DNA of 64,000 nt, taken from assembly GCA_018907035.1 (NCBI GenBank), contig JACCIC010000097.1:1653501-1717500 (forward strand), written 5' to 3'. The position numbers were made by a program, and so were the translations under genes. This stretch comes from Sycobia sp. Sy_11 (Eukaryota > Arthropoda > Insecta > Hymenoptera > Epichrysomallidae). The notes beneath the pieces are model-generated. The model saw only the letters and a list, made by a program, of their open reading frames with translations. It did no database searches and was not told where the DNA came from. Below are positions 11,395-22,834 of this stretch, piece after piece (positions within the stretch are counted from its first letter, which is position 1; each line of letters starts with the position of its first letter).

Positions 11395-12100
11395 ATGTCC
11401 TTTTGCACTATTTGGATTTTAAAAAAGTGTAGCAGAAACTTTTCGATTGCTTCAAGAATATTATGGCGAACAAGCTCCATCGCTTACAACATGTAAAGAG
11501 TGGTTTCAGCGGCTTAGAAGTGGAAATACTGATGATTAAAGAACGTTCTGGGCAACCGAAAAAGTTTGAAGATTATGAATTGCAAGCATTATTCAACGTA
11601 AGTTCAGCTCAAACGTAGAAAAACACACTAAGAAGTAGGAGTCAGTGACAGAGCAGTTGGCAAACAATTAAATGCGCTGGGAAAATTTCATAAAGAAGGA
11701 AAATGAAGACTACACAATTTGACTGAAAGTACCATTATGAATCGATGCAACTGGCACTCTTTTTGTTTGCAACGCAAAAAAGTAAAGTTTTCTGTGGCCT
11801 ATTGTAACTGGTGATGAAAAGAGGATTTACTATAAGAATCCGAAGCGCAAAAAGCATGGGTGGATCCAGGCCAACCGACCTAATCGATTGATTTGAAACA
11901 GAAATTGATTGAACATAGATCAGCAATGATGAGCAATAGACGCAAAGTCATCCTCTTGCCTGATAACGTTTGGCCACATGTTGGAGTTCGAATGGGAAGA
12001 ATTGCCGTACCCAGCGTACTTGCCAGATATAGCGCCTTCTGATTATCCTTTCTTCTGATTGATGCAGAACGACCTCGTTGATACGTGTAATAATGCTAAG
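11395..12100 (+). pseudogene. Mariner transposase remnant, internally deleted
   Basis: Plus-strand fragments across frames read FRLLQEYYGEQAPS, CKEWFQRLRSGN, VTGDEKRIYYKNPKRKK and YLPDIAPSDYPFF, the order expected of a DD34D mariner transposase from helix-turn-helix to the last catalytic aspartate. 'LLPDNVWPHVG' stands where HDNARPHVA is expected. There are several stops and shifts, and the segment between the first and second catalytic aspartates is shortened. No terminal repeats were found. It is related to, but clearly diverged from, the mariners at 17067 and 44221. Confidence 0.82.
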
Positions 12101-12266
12101 CTTCTATACAAGGGTAACAAATGATACCGTAACATCTTGTTGCTTATCTCACTATGCCTGTGCATATGTATGACTCATGTTCTCTTGGAAACCCAAGCCT
12201 GTGCAACCTCGACCGCAACGATTACTAAATATAAATACTATACATAGTACAGGTATAGTATAGTTT

Positions 12267-12269
12267 GCA

Positions 12270-12328
<59 letters not shown>

Positions 12329-12349
12329 CTTATTAATATTTATATATAT

Positions 12350-12400
<51 letters not shown>

Positions 12401-12417
12401 CGTGTGTGTGTGTGTGG
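12267..12417. repeat. (TA)n followed by (GT)n
   Basis: Long TA runs end in gtgtgtgtgtgtgtgtgg at 12401-12417, directly beside the poly(T) of the minus-strand LINE. This is the 3' flank of LINE copy 1. Confidence 0.9.
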
Positions 12418-12629
12418 TTTTTTTTTTTATTTTATTTTTTTTTTATTAGGCGTAGGCAGAGCAAGCTCTGCACTAGTGGCCTCTCGAAACCAGCATCCCG
12501 CCGGAACTATCCGGGAATATTACTTCGGCGGGGCTGTTAGTTAGCCTGTATGACTCCTCTTCTTATGACACTATCCTACGTCCCCCATCCACACAGGTGA
12601 TCAGGGGTTCGGTGTTCATCCTCTGTATC

Positions 12630-14239
12630 TTAAAATAGGATCAGTTGGCCTGGTTCATCCTGGGCCATTCGCCTAGTTCTATCGGCATATCTAAGTTTGG
12701 TCATCACCTCTTTTGCGAAACTGGCTACTGCCTTCCAGTTTTCAGAAGATTCCAGCATTATTGATAGGATGCTCTCTGGTCTTATTGGCTTATTGATGAT
12801 GTTCATCAAGTGCTCACGTTGTGTTCTAAAACGAGGGCAGCTCACTAATATATGCTCAGCATCCTCGACCAAAGTCGGACAGATGGGGCAGAGATCATTA
12901 TTATCCAGGTGAAAGCGGTGGAAATAGGACCTAAAACAACCATGTCCAGTCAACAACTGAGTTAGGTGGAAATCTAATTTCCCGTGTTTCCTGTTGATCC
13001 ATCTGTGTATGTCTGGGAGGATACGATAAGTCCATCGGCCTTTGCTAGAATCGGTCCATCGTTTTTGCCATATTTCTATAGAACGATGACGTTCCACATT
13101 TTTAGCACCTTGTAGGGAATCCACTGCGGCCTTACATATGTTATGCAGCCTAGCCAGTTCATCTGCAGCTAAATCGCAAGGAAGAATTCCGGCAAGTACC
13201 TCAGCTGCGTCGGTGGATACCGTCCTGTAACCACTAATAATACGTATACAGGAGCGACGACGGGTCGCAATGGCCAACTCTTCTCAACCTCTTGTGCTTC
13301 TTTAAATAAACTATTAAACGTATCACGATGGGTGCGGGCTCTTTGGGCAAGTCTACGTGCACGATGACATTGTTTGCGCAATTCTGCAATTTCATTTGTC
13401 CACCAGTAGACAGATTGACGATGTTTAAATCCGCTCTTAGTCCTAGTCATCGATGCATCACATGCTTCAGAGATATGCTTCATGAGTGCATTTGCCAGAT
13501 GGCCTGGTGCACCATATTCTAAACGCTCTTCTGATATTATAGTGGCGAACACTTCACAGTCTAGCGATCTGATGTTCCATTTCCGTGTGGGCATCCACTC
13601 ATTGCACTTGTTCTTTACTTTCTTCTCTGCAATCTCATACAAGATCGCCCTGTGATCACTGTGGGTGTAAAGGTCGCTTACTCTCCAATTAAGGATCCGC
13701 TGAATCAAGTCATCACTGGCGAATGTTACATCAATGACTGATTGTTTATCACCCCTAATGAAAGTGGATTCAGATCCCTTATTAACCACGTGGAGTTGAA
13801 GAGAATTAAGGCCATCAAGCAGCATACTACCTCTGTTATTTGTTGAAGCGCTTCCCCAGGCTGTGGACCACGCGTTAAAATCGCCACCGATTAATAATGG
13901 TTTCTTGTCCATGGCTTCATCAACTAATTTAGCTACGAGGATTTCAAACTGCTTGTCCGTCAAGCTTGGAGGAGCATATACACTAAAGACGTATATTTCT
14001 TGTATTTTAGCCCAGGATATCAATTCGCTCCGATGACTCGACTGCTTTAGTACCTGCCTATTTTGACCAATCCAGAGGGCAGGTCTATTGCTTGTGTCAC
14101 TTATCCAGCGCTGTGGTCTGACCCTGTTACAATATGGTTCGGAGATTACAGCAATGTCTATTCTTAGCTCCTTTATTGTCTGCTTCAGCAGGTCATGAGC
14201 TGCTACGCAATGGTTGGTATTCAGTTGGAGTATTCTCAT
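12630..14239 (-). pseudogene. LINE ORF2 (endonuclease-RT polyprotein) with RT deletion, copy 1
   Basis: The ATG at 14239 overlaps the ORF1 stop as ATGA. The N-terminal part is an apurinic-type endonuclease: QLNTNHCVAAHDLL, AVISEPYC, GGDFNAWSTAWGS and YTHSDHRAILYE. The sequence then jumps at about 13280-13295 from codons after the endonuclease to the C-terminal domain. Comparison with copy 2 shows that the segment matching about 47949-49350, with the whole RT core, is missing and replaced by about ten filler bases. The C-terminus (12630-13277) ends with CPICPTLVEDAEHILVSC, the CCHC motif usual at the end of R1-type ORF2. The endonuclease frame is intact; the protein cannot reverse transcribe. 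Confidence 0.9.
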
Positions 14240-15606
14240 GTTTTATGTCTGTTTAAAAACTCCACGGTAATCGGGCACTTATAGCTGTATGCTGAATAGT
14301 TAATCTCCTTTTTTCCTTCGCATTTACAGAGTAAACAACAGGGCCCGTTTACACACAGCTTGGATAGATGGTCTTTTCCACCGCAGTGCCTGTAAAGTTT
14401 AGTTCTGTCAGGGCCCGAGCACACGGACGCTAAATGGCCAATCTGCCAACACCTGAAGCAGCGCTTTATTTCTGTTTTTTTTCGAACTCTGCAGCTGACC
14501 CATCCGGTTCGAACATGCCCTGCACGCAGTAGCTCAGCTGCGTGGCTATATGGTACGGACACCACCGCCGTCTGAGTACCCCCATAAGCTTGCCGCAAGG
14601 AACGAGCAATTAGTAGGTTAGTCTCCTTTAGCTCGAGGTGTATTCTCAGAGCCTCTAATACATCATCCTTTGAAGTGACCTCATCTATATCTTTAATCTC
14701 CAATGTAATGAGATTAGTCAGGACCGAAGTGGATGCGCTATGGCCAACCTTAGATTCAACAATGCGTGCCAACTCATGTGCATCTTTGGCTGTACGTTCT
14801 AACTGAAGTACAAGGGCACTGCTTGCATTTCTACGTATCCTGTTAACCTCATTCTTGACATGAGATAAATCCAGGTCATTCTTTATTTGACGCAGTACCT
14901 CCGCGTATGTAACTCCTTCATTGGCCTTAATCAAAATGGAGTTAGGCCTATTGCATCCATTAAGCCTGCGTGTACTAGATAATTCTTTATCTTTGCCTTT
15001 GGGCTTCTTACGCTTGATGGTCTGCCATTGATTTTCTTTGGCTTCAGACTTGCCTGTAGGTACTCCGACCGACTCTAGTGGTCTCCTTGAGACCAATGAT
15101 GGTTCTTTCGTCCTTTTGCCATCTATGGTTTTAGGAGTGGAAACCATCGCTTCTGCTGCGCTTCGTTTGGTGTCAGAGCGTAGACTCGGCGTAATCTGAG
15201 TCACCACTTGATGTGTACCAGGACGTTGATACTGTAATAGATCATCCTCTGCAATACTAATGCATTTATATGAGGCATTAATGAAACGAGCAAGATCCTT
15301 AATGGTCTTGTGCACGTTATGCCTATCTTTAACAAAGTCCAACAATTGGCTGATCTTCTCACCAAGTCGCTCCAGGTGATTGTTTCTGCGCGTGATGGAG
15401 ATTTCTCGATCCGTCGTTTCTTGATCCATCATGACATCTCCTTTAGTACCCAGTGTACTATCTATGATTATGTTTGATTTGCCCTCCCCAGAATCCGAGG
15501 GGCTACCACCGACCATAGAGGCTTGCACTCTATCGGAATCGGTGAGGAGATTGACCGGTCTTGCCGGAGTTACTCCCTGGGGTATATCCTTGTTTATACC
15601 AAACAT
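14236..15606 (-). CDS. LINE ORF1 (Gag-like, zinc knuckles), copy 1, intact
   Basis: An uninterrupted frame of 456 residues from ATG 15606 to a TGA that overlaps the ORF2 ATG by the ATGA arrangement. The middle carries ILIKANEGVTYAEVLRQ. The C-terminus has zinc knuckles: CFRCWQIGHLASVC, then a second with HCGGKDHLSKLC, then CCLLCKC. In this clade ORF1 binds element RNA and forms ribonucleoprotein particles. The first Cys of the second knuckle is Tyr here (LYRHC), where copy 2 reads LCTHC, so this knuckle may be impaired. Otherwise it is the better ORF1 of the pair, since copy 2 has lost its ATG and has a stop. Confidence 0.9.
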   Translation of the reverse strand: MFGINKDIPQGVTPARPVNLLTDSDRVQASMVGGSPSDSGEGKSNIIIDSTLGTKGDVMMDQETTDREISITRRNNHLERLGEKISQLLDFVKDRHNVHKTIKDLARFINASYKCISIAEDDLLQYQRPGTHQVVTQITPSLRSDTKRSAAEAMVSTPKTIDGKRTKEPSLVSRRPLESVGVPTGKSEAKENQWQTIKRKKPKGKDKELSSTRRLNGCNRPNSILIKANEGVTYAEVLRQIKNDLDLSHVKNEVNRIRRNASSALVLQLERTAKDAHELARIVESKVGHSASTSVLTNLITLEIKDIDEVTSKDDVLEALRIHLELKETNLLIARSLRQAYGGTQTAVVSVPYSHAAELLRAGHVRTGWVSCRVRKKTEIKRCFRCWQIGHLASVCSGPDRTKLYRHCGGKDHLSKLCVNGPCCLLCKCEGKKEINYSAYSYKCPITVEFLNRHKT

Positions 15607-15769
15607 TAGTCATAATTGGCCTTAAGTTCGGGAGGCCCTCCCTATTAGCTTTTTCTGTCCGCCTTGAGTATTTTATTTCCTCAGTGCCCTCTACAAATTG
15701 TAGCGAGCTATCCCCTATCCGCAACCTGGGGAGGCGCCAGATGGGAGAAAGCAACAAAACTCCACACTG

Positions 15770-15789
15770 GTGTGTGTGTGTGTGTGTGT
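15770..15789. repeat. (GT)n at the LINE copy 1 5' boundary
   Basis: Ten GT repeats directly follow ccacactgg of the LINE leader, mirroring the (GT)n at the 3' boundary. Confidence 0.85.
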
Positions 15790-15792
15790 ATT

Positions 15793-16800
15793 GTAACGAC
15801 AATTGTGCAGTTACACTTACTATGTATTGAGGCACGTACACGGCTATGTACGTATACGTATATGTGTGTGCTCTTCCGTGCACACACGCTGGCTCCGGCT
15901 GGAATGAGCGGACAAGGGGACTGGAACACGATATTCACTACTACAACAAATTGATAGTTAAATAAATTATTTATTAATAATAACAACGATGATACTTATG
16001 TACTCGATATAATATAAAGTAGTAGCTCGCGGGCTACCCACTCCTCGCGGGGTTAGTGACGCGTAGGGAAAAATGAGATAGGATAGAAAATACACCTTAG
16101 AAGGAACTACGATGGCACGATCCGGGAACAGACACACAGGGAGGGGTAAACACTTGGAATGCGGACGATCGCTCACACGGATAGCGACTACAAATTACAC
16201 GCAGATGTGGCACGCGACGGCGGGCTAATGCGACTTACTCGCGAGGGAAACTATTTATCAATACGCAAATTACACGTAAAAATACAAGATAAAACTACTT
16301 GCCGCGAGAAAGCCGCAGCTGTCTCCTTCGCCTATCCTCTCTCCTTCTCGCTCGCTCGTCGGTGTAGACGTCCTTCGTGCGGAGCTATTCGCGCTCTCTC
16401 TCTCTCTCTCTCGCTCGTTCGCTCGCTGTCGGCGTCGATGATGGCAGCGTTTCTCGGCGTCTTTCTAGCCCGAGTTCTGCTATGCTGAGGATGTCCTCAA
16501 CGGCCAGGGAGATGTGGATGCATCTCGAACGGTAATATGGGTGTCAAGGGCCTCCTTGCCTGGACTCGGTGCCGAGATGATGATTGGAAGAGTGGAGCGG
16601 GCTGGTGTCTCTGTGTTTTGGGCTGAGATTGTGGGTTAGAGCGAGGTGCTTTTCTGCACGGTATTATCCGTGGTTGAATGGCGCAGGACGGAGAAAGAGC
16701 ACTCCTATGCTCTTCGATGGTACGATTTCCGTTCGGACTACTTGCACTTTCACGGATTGCGATTGCGCTAATTCCGATTGGGCGCGAACATAGGTTTTAA
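15793..16800. repeat. LTR-like dispersed repeat, copy 1
   Basis: A GC-rich block whose part 16250-16745 is homologous to 31950-32460 (shared gataaaactacttgcc, agacgtccttcgtgcggag, cttgcctggactcggtgccg, ttccgttcggacta). It begins near 15793 with TGTAACGACA, an LTR-like start, and is followed near 16775 by gggcgcgaac. The neighbouring gypsy remnant is on the minus strand, so this could be its 3' LTR or an unrelated solo LTR; orientation is unresolved. It holds a (CT)n tract near 16397-16420. No gene was recognised in it. Confidence 0.5.
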
Positions 16801-17066
16801 ACTGCTAAAACACACGACCGCAAAAGCGGCGGTCACAAACTCCCTCTCCCAAAACCAACGGGGAGCGTGTGATCGGAATGCTGGTCGTTCACCTAATTAT
16901 TGTGCGCAGGGTTTATCTGATTAATGGCGGGGATATGATACGGAAAAAAGGAGATTAAGTTAGTATCTTGGAGTAGGTGAAGTCGTTGACGGTACTGAAT
17001 ATTATTAATTAGACCCGCTGGTGTGTATAAGAGTTGAAGTTGTTGTCTTATGACTATATAAAACTA
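16801..17066. other. Spacer before mariner copy 1
   Basis: Mixed GC content, no gene. It includes 'gcggcggtcacaaactccc' and ends in the TA target duplication at 17065-17066. Confidence 0.5.
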
Positions 17067-18352
17067 TTAGGAGTGTGAATAAGTCTTTCCCGTTTTTTGT
17101 AAGAGATGGCGCCACCAATACTGTGCGAGTATTCAATGGTTACATATGTCATAATCCAAGCTTATTCATATGTCAACAATTCCATACTAACACATTAGTT
17201 AAATTTTTTTCGCATCATAAATTTTTGATATCGTGAAAATGTCGAAATTTGAGCCGAGTCGACATCATTTGCGGGAAGTTTCACTTTATTGGTTCAATTT
17301 GAAGAAATCTGCTGCCGAGACGCATTGATTGCTTCAGGAGGCTTATGGAGAAGGTTGTGTCGATGATTCAAGTGTTCGCGGATGGTTTCGACGCTTCAAA
17401 AGCGGTGATTTCGACGTGGAAGACAAGGAGCGTTCCGGGCGGCCGCAAATCTTTGAAGATCGAGAATTGGCGACTTTGCTTGATGAAGATTCTTGTCAAA
17501 CGCAAGAAGAACTTGCTGAAGCATTGGGAGTTGACCGAACAACCATTTCCAAGCGTTTGAAAGCCATGGGAATGATCCAAAAGCAAGGAAATTGGGTGCC
17601 GTACGAACTGAAGCTGAGAGACGTCGAACGGCGTTTTTCACTTGCGAACAGCTGCTTCAGCGACATAAAAGAAAGGGTTTCCTGCATCGTATCGTGACTG
17701 GCGATGAAAAGTGGATACGTTACGATAATCCGAAGCGAAGAAAATCATGGGGACTACCCGGCCATGCATCATCATCGACGGCCAAGCCAAATATTCATGG
17801 CGCCAAGCTCATGCTCTGTATATGGTGGGACCAGCTAGGTGTGGTTTACTATGAGCTTCTGAAACCGAATGAAAGGATCACAGGCGAGGTCTATCGACGA
17901 CAATTGATGCGTTTGAGCCGCGCACTGCGAGAAAAACGGTCACAATACTCCGACAGGCACGACAAAGTTATTTTGCAACATGACAATGCTCGCCCACATG
18001 TTGCACCGCCGGTGAAAACATACTTAGAAACGCTCAAATGGGAAGTCCTACCCCACCCGCCGTATAGTCTAGACGTTGCTCCGTCTGATTACCATCTCTT
18101 CAGATCGATGACGCATGGCCTAGCTGACCAGCACTTTCATTCCTACGAGGAAGCCAAAAAATGGGTGGATGACTGGATAGAGGCCAAACCGGTCGAATTT
18201 TTTCGCAACGGGATTCGTATGTTGCCAGAAAGATGGGAAAAAGTTGTAGCTAGCGATGGCCTATACTCTCAATAATTCATTTGTAACCATTTTTTCACAA
18301 TAAAGGCTCAAAATTTGAAAAAAAAACGGGAAAGACTTATTCACATACCTGA
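17067..18352 (+). mobile_element. Mariner transposon (Mos1-like group), copy 1
   Basis: A 1286-bp element bounded by TA at 17065-17066 and 18353-18354. The inverted ends begin TTAGGAGTGTGAATAAG and, on the other strand, TCAGGTATGTGAATAAG, both continuing TCTTTCCCGTTTTTT. Same length and nearly the same sequence as 44221-45506. Confidence 0.95.
17239..18275 (+). pseudogene. Mariner transposase, copy 1: one stop and one frameshift
   Basis: Starts MSKFEPSRHHLREV. A TGA replaces an Arg codon near 17325 (CATTGATTG against CATCGATTG in copy 2), and one T is missing from the T-run near 17635, shifting the frame. Apart from these it keeps family-consensus residues: WVPYELK, TGDEKW, HDNARPH and SLDVAPSDYHLF (the DD34D acidic triad). 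The protein would bind the terminal repeats and cut and paste the element at TA. Confidence 0.93.
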
Positions 18353-18359
18353 TATGTTG

Positions 18360-20088
18360 TGATTGTTATTCCTAATGCTAATTCATAACGGTGAATTCTA
18401 AGGCAGTAAAAACTGTAATTTCTTTTATTATCCTAAGTCTAATCTATTGTTTTAATTAATGTCTATACCTATTCTAGTCCTAATACTACTGTTACATCTA
18501 AAAGTTTGTTGATGATTCTATCCTAAAATTATGAATATCTTAACACTTTAATATTTTTATTTTCTAACGCACGCTTCTTTTTGCGCTTTGCAATGTCTGT
18601 GACGTAGGTGTGTGGCGTCTTCTTCTCTTTTTTTGGCGAGGTATGTTGCTGAAACAATATATATCGTTAGAGATGTTCTGGCTGATGGTGCCAGGTACAG
18701 TGTTGGTGGGACGGGCAAGTAGTTTATTCCATTATTAAGCCATTGTTCACTAATTTACTTTTACATGTCCTCGCCCGCCGATGCTGTGCTATCGCACTGC
18801 TTCTGCTCATGGGGGTTGGCTGTAATATTCTATGTATCCCGGTTATCCCTTTTATGATTTTAATTGGCATCGCTCTCGGCTGGATTGATTTCGTGGTAGG
18901 GCTCGCGGTAATCATGGGGGTCATTTTGGGGGAAAACAATATTGTCCATTTGCAACAGGTTAACATTTGTACGCTTCCAGGTACGATAGCTGGTAGTTCG
19001 GAGGCCATTTGTGCTTAAGGTCCAACTTTACTTCTGCATGTAGACCTTTACCCCTGGCATGAAGATCATGATTGGCTGCGTATTTCCTATTGCTCCTGCC
19101 ACTTCTTATAGGTTTTGCGCAACTATGGGGCCTTCGCTACTCACTCGTACGTCTTCCCTGTCTGACAGACATTGTGTAGACACCTGACGTGACGTCTTAT
19201 TGGGCACAAAACCCAATTGCGATATTGACCTAGCAGGTGATGAAGGATGTGGGCGTAGGGGGGAGTAATTTCGGGGGGCGACGATTCTTTCAGAGCTATT
19301 AGGGTGGCTAGGTGGTGCTCTCTGGCGGTATTATACGTCGCCTGGGGTTCATTTGGTGGTTCTCGGATGCCTGCTAAGGTTGCGGCATGTGTTTGCGGTA
19401 TTCGTGTCAGGGCTTTGAATGAATTTCAGATTGGGAATTTATCTAGGTGCGATAAAATACTGGGAATCTCTTTATCAACCCAGGCCTCGTCGGCGTTAAG
19501 GATTTTATACCGTGTAGGTATTATGACCTTCTCTTCCTTCTTTGTCTTTTCATCAACTTCAGATTTGATTTTATGTGTTGATTTTGATGTAGCAACAATC
19601 GCCGCGGTATTGACGAACCTCGCCGTCCTCTGGTGTGCTCACATAAATGATTGGAGCAGCTGACTTACATGCGAGCTACTTTTTGGGAGCAGCTTGACGG
19701 ATTTCCAGGCCTGGTCGATACGGTAGGAGGAAGATGGATCTAATTTGGCTCGCGGACGTATAAGGAATTGCGTCTCGCAGGTTTCGGTGTACGATCATTT
19801 TTCTACGGGACGCTTCTAGCGGTCCCGTCTTATGAGAATCGTCACCGTCATTCTCGTTCACCGTGATCTTTTCCCCGAGATCCTCGTATCTTTTTGTAAA
19901 CGAATTGTAGATCCAATCCATTTCCTTTTTTTCTCTTGATCTTCTTTCTTCTCTTCTTTCTTCCTTTACCTCTTTTTCTGATGTTATGGTAGTTTTACGT
20001 TTTTCTGGACGGCGCACTCATGTGCGTTTTCTACTCCGTGGCTTTCATTACTCTCAGCGGTAAGGGTTAATGGGGCGGGCGGATCCTC
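18360..20088 (-). other. Unassigned, partly coding-like region next to the gypsy pol remnant
   Basis: Less AT-rich than its surroundings. Minus-strand frames at 19676-20017 (Lys/Arg/Glu-rich N-terminus, RRPEKRKTTITSEKEV) and near 19000-19300 are open but broken, and no family was recognised. The position, downstream of the integrase C-terminus and upstream of an LTR-like block, would suit the 3' part of a Ty3/gypsy element. The plus-strand ORFs at 18743-19018 and 19304-19663 are more likely shadows. Confidence 0.35.
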
Positions 20089-20880
20089 TCACTGCCGCTG
20101 TACGGGTTGATTGATAAGCGTGAAGGAGCTGGAATTTTCAAGGCTGGGGGTTTTTAATTCCGAAACGTCAATATCCAATAGGCATGATTTAAAGGAAGCC
20201 TGATCGTCAGGTTTTCTACCTATCGTGTTTCCGGCCTCTTGCGTCAGTCCGAACTGAACTCGATAAGTTTCATTTGCCCTTGCTCGAGTTCTTTCAGAGC
20301 CTACTCCTCTATCAAATTGATGTCGGGATGCTGGACATGCTTGCAAACGCGTTGCTAACATGTTTATTGAGGTTAACCCCTCCACTTCTCCTAGTTCGGA
20401 GGCGTAGCTCCTCGGGATTTCTATCCTTTTTACCCGGCGTGGCTGGTTGGTTACTATTGATCTCCGTAAAACTCGGCCTCTTTCGATTTCTTGCATTGTG
20501 ACAGTTTTTATCGCCGGAACCTGAATATAATTTAGAGTGTTAGGTGAGTAGTACCTTTTAAGTTCGACATATAGATTCTCTTTATTTTCACATGTTTCAG
20601 ATTCCTAGTTTCGAAGACTACGGGGGAGATCTTTTTTATGATTTGACTGTTACCTACAAATTTGGGCACTAATTTTGCTGCAAATTTGTCTGTGTCTGAT
20701 GATAAGACGTGGTCGCGTCTGCACACTCAAAAAAAAAAAAAAAAACAAAGGTCGCTCAGGTATGCTTTGTTGCAAATAAACATTCCCGGTCGCACCTAGC
20801 TTTCGCATTATATGCCGGTTGTGCTCAAAAACTTTACAGTATTCCTGATCTTTTCTTATTAGAGCAGATGTGTACATCAT
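20089..20880 (-). pseudogene. Ty3/gypsy integrase C-terminal part, broken
   Basis: On the minus strand, RRDHVLSSDTDKFAAKLVPK and FVGNSQIIKKISPVVFE match the C-terminal beta-barrel of Ty3/gypsy integrases, followed by LKRYYSPN in a neighbouring frame. An A-run near 20730-20745 and frameshifts break it. The frame at 20089-20496 (EIERGRVLRRSIVTNQPRRV) continues it as a basic tail. It is separated from the integrase N-terminal part (22835-23247) by an R1-like LINE insertion. Confidence 0.72.
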
Positions 20881-21052
20881 TGCGATTTTTGTGGACCTAC
20901 AGTTTATAGTGGGTTCCGAACCACTTATATTGCACCATTTCTTTACAGACTAGAGTTGTAACCAGTGTAGAAGCTGGTTTTTCTTATTACTAATGTATAA
21001 TTGCGGTTTGTAGACTGTAGTTTGTTATATTAGGAAAAATAAATTTGTGTTC

Positions 21053-21054
<2 letters not shown>

Positions 21055-21117
<63 letters not shown>
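21055..21117. repeat. (TA)n microsatellite
   Basis: Almost pure TA repeat downstream of the minus-strand R1-like fragment. Confidence 0.9.
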
Positions 21118-21118
<1 letters not shown>

Positions 21119-21239
21119 CCATTATGATTATTACAGTTTTGCAGATCGGTGTATGGCGCCGGTCCACCTATATTAGTGTATGATTCTTTGATTATATAGA
21201 AATATTTACTAGTACATGATTGTACGTGTATATGCCCTT

Positions 21240-21508
21240 TCGTTCCAACTGCCAGTTCTCTATCTATCTATTCAGGTTCCTTTATTATATCTGCTTCAAG
21301 CAGATTCTCTATTGCTTCAAGAGACTCCTTTGTTTGTAGGAGCTCTTTGACTAGTTTCTTTAGTGCTTTGTAATGCACTTGGCTCAATAGAGCTCTGACC
21401 TCAATAGAGGTATTATTTTCTCTCTGGAACCTGATCCTAATGTCCTCGTATTTGGGACAGTCGGTCAGGACGTGCTCTGGTGTGTCTACCTCCTCACATG
21501 TGCGTGTA

Positions 21509-21552
<44 letters not shown>

Positions 21553-22745
21553 ACGAAAGCGAGAGAGATATGATCCGAAGTCACCATGCCCAGTGGGGAA
21601 CTGGATTAACCATCGCTACGGTGTGATTCGGTCTGCCCCAATCCTATCTCTGACACTAAGTAGGTAAAAATGTGCCAGCCTACCTTTTGTCGAGTTATTC
21701 CAGATCCTCTGCCAGTCATCAAGATATCTTTCAGATATCTCTCTCGAGGTACGACGTTGGTCCTCAGGTGACGCTGCATTTTTACGGTTAGCATACAGTT
21801 CCGCTCTACGCCTGCATTCTAGCACGATGGGGAGTTTTCCCGCTATCACTGCTAGGACGTCTGTTGAGGTGGTTCTGTATGCACCGGTGACTCTAATGAG
21901 TGCGTGTCTTTGAGTACTTGCCAACTTGCCTTGCTGTTCAACACACATCAAATCGAGCCAACCTGCCGTTGCGTAAACAGCGATAGGTGTGAACAGCCCG
22001 GTATAGATAGTACTAAGCGCCTTAAATTTAAGGCCCCATTCCCATCTTGCCAGGCGTTCAGTAGTATTTAACAAATCCACACATTTGGATTGTACCGCTT
22101 TCAAATGGCAACCAATTTTAAGATGTTCGCTGAAGTGGATTCCAATGCATCGTACGCTTTCTAATCTCTTCACTCTCGAGATGCCGACTGTAATTCGGGG
22201 AGGGGGGGACTTTCGGGTGAAGGTGACCTCTCAAAATCAATATTCCATACTTATAAAAGGCCAGCCTCATTTTATTGAGGCGACACCAGGATTCCACTTC
22301 TTCAATATAACTCTGGCCATTGCTTTCGATCTCCCTACGCGAGTCTCCCTCCACTAGGAGTGGGATGTCGTTCGCATCGGCGATGACCTCACACCCTTGT
22401 CTTGAGAACAAGGTTCCACAGAGTTGGGTCCAGTACGGATCCCTGCGGGCATCCTTTACTGACCCCAAGTTGTACTTCCTCAAAGCCATCTCGTATGAGG
22501 ACTCGACGGCCCTTAAGGTAATCTTTTATTAGTTTGTAGAGATTCCTAGGGCATGCATTGTTTTTCAATGCTGTTAGTACAGCGGGCCACCAGACATTGT
22601 CGAAGGCGCCCTTTATGTCCAAGAAGATTTCTACAACATATTTTCTACTCGATTCACTCACAGACTTACGCAACTGAACAATGGCGTCCTCAGTGGAACG
22701 CCCTATCCTGAAGCCGTACAGTCTAGGAGATAATCTCGTTTCAAT
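21240..22745 (-). pseudogene. Second R1-clade LINE family: RT and C-terminal remnant, copy 1
   Basis: Minus-strand frames give RT blocks in order: LYGFRIGRSTEDAIVQLRK, FLDIKGAFDNVWWPAVL, GVSKGCPQGSVLDPTLWN and a decayed YADD (ADANDIPLLVEGDSRREIE). The thumb and C-terminal region (21616-22173) follows with STIYTGLFTPIAVYATAGW and LIRVTGAYRTTSTDVLAV. Several frameshifts separate the parts and the 5' end is lost. A (CT)n tract at 21507-21550 lies in the C-terminal region. The related fragment at 43330-44140 shows this is a separate family from the (AC)n-flanked LINEs. Confidence 0.85.
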
Positions 22746-22834
22746 GATTCTGTTTAATTTGTTTAATATTTATACACTTATAATTTACACACTTAGGCGT
22801 TGCATCCTTTTTGTTCCATTCTTTGCTGCCATGT

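Larger units (their letters stand above)
12418..15769 (-). mobile_element. R1-clade non-LTR retrotransposon, copy 1 (RT region deleted)
   Basis: On the minus strand: leader, ORF1, ORF2 and an A-rich tail (plus-strand T's at 12418-12445). It is nearly identical to 47135-51830 but lacks about 1.4 kb of ORF2. Both ends abut (GT)n/(AC)n: 12401-12417 on the 3' side and 15770-15789 on the 5' side. R1-clade families named Waldo and Mino are reported to insert in ACAY or AC repeats, so a microsatellite-specific family is plausible. Confidence 0.88.

Noticed and set aside
12418..15769. Possible rDNA-targeted R1 insertion
   Set aside because: Flanks are (GT)n/(TA)n microsatellites; no 28S rRNA sequence is visible.
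16159..16793. Plus-strand ORFs in the LTR-like block
   Set aside because: Partly (CT)n translation; no domain, and the homologous copy at 31996-32250 keeps only a diverged, (CT)n-dominated frame.
19304..19663. 119-codon plus-strand ORF
   Set aside because: No recognisable domain, and the neighbouring retroelement sequence is coding-like on the opposite strand.
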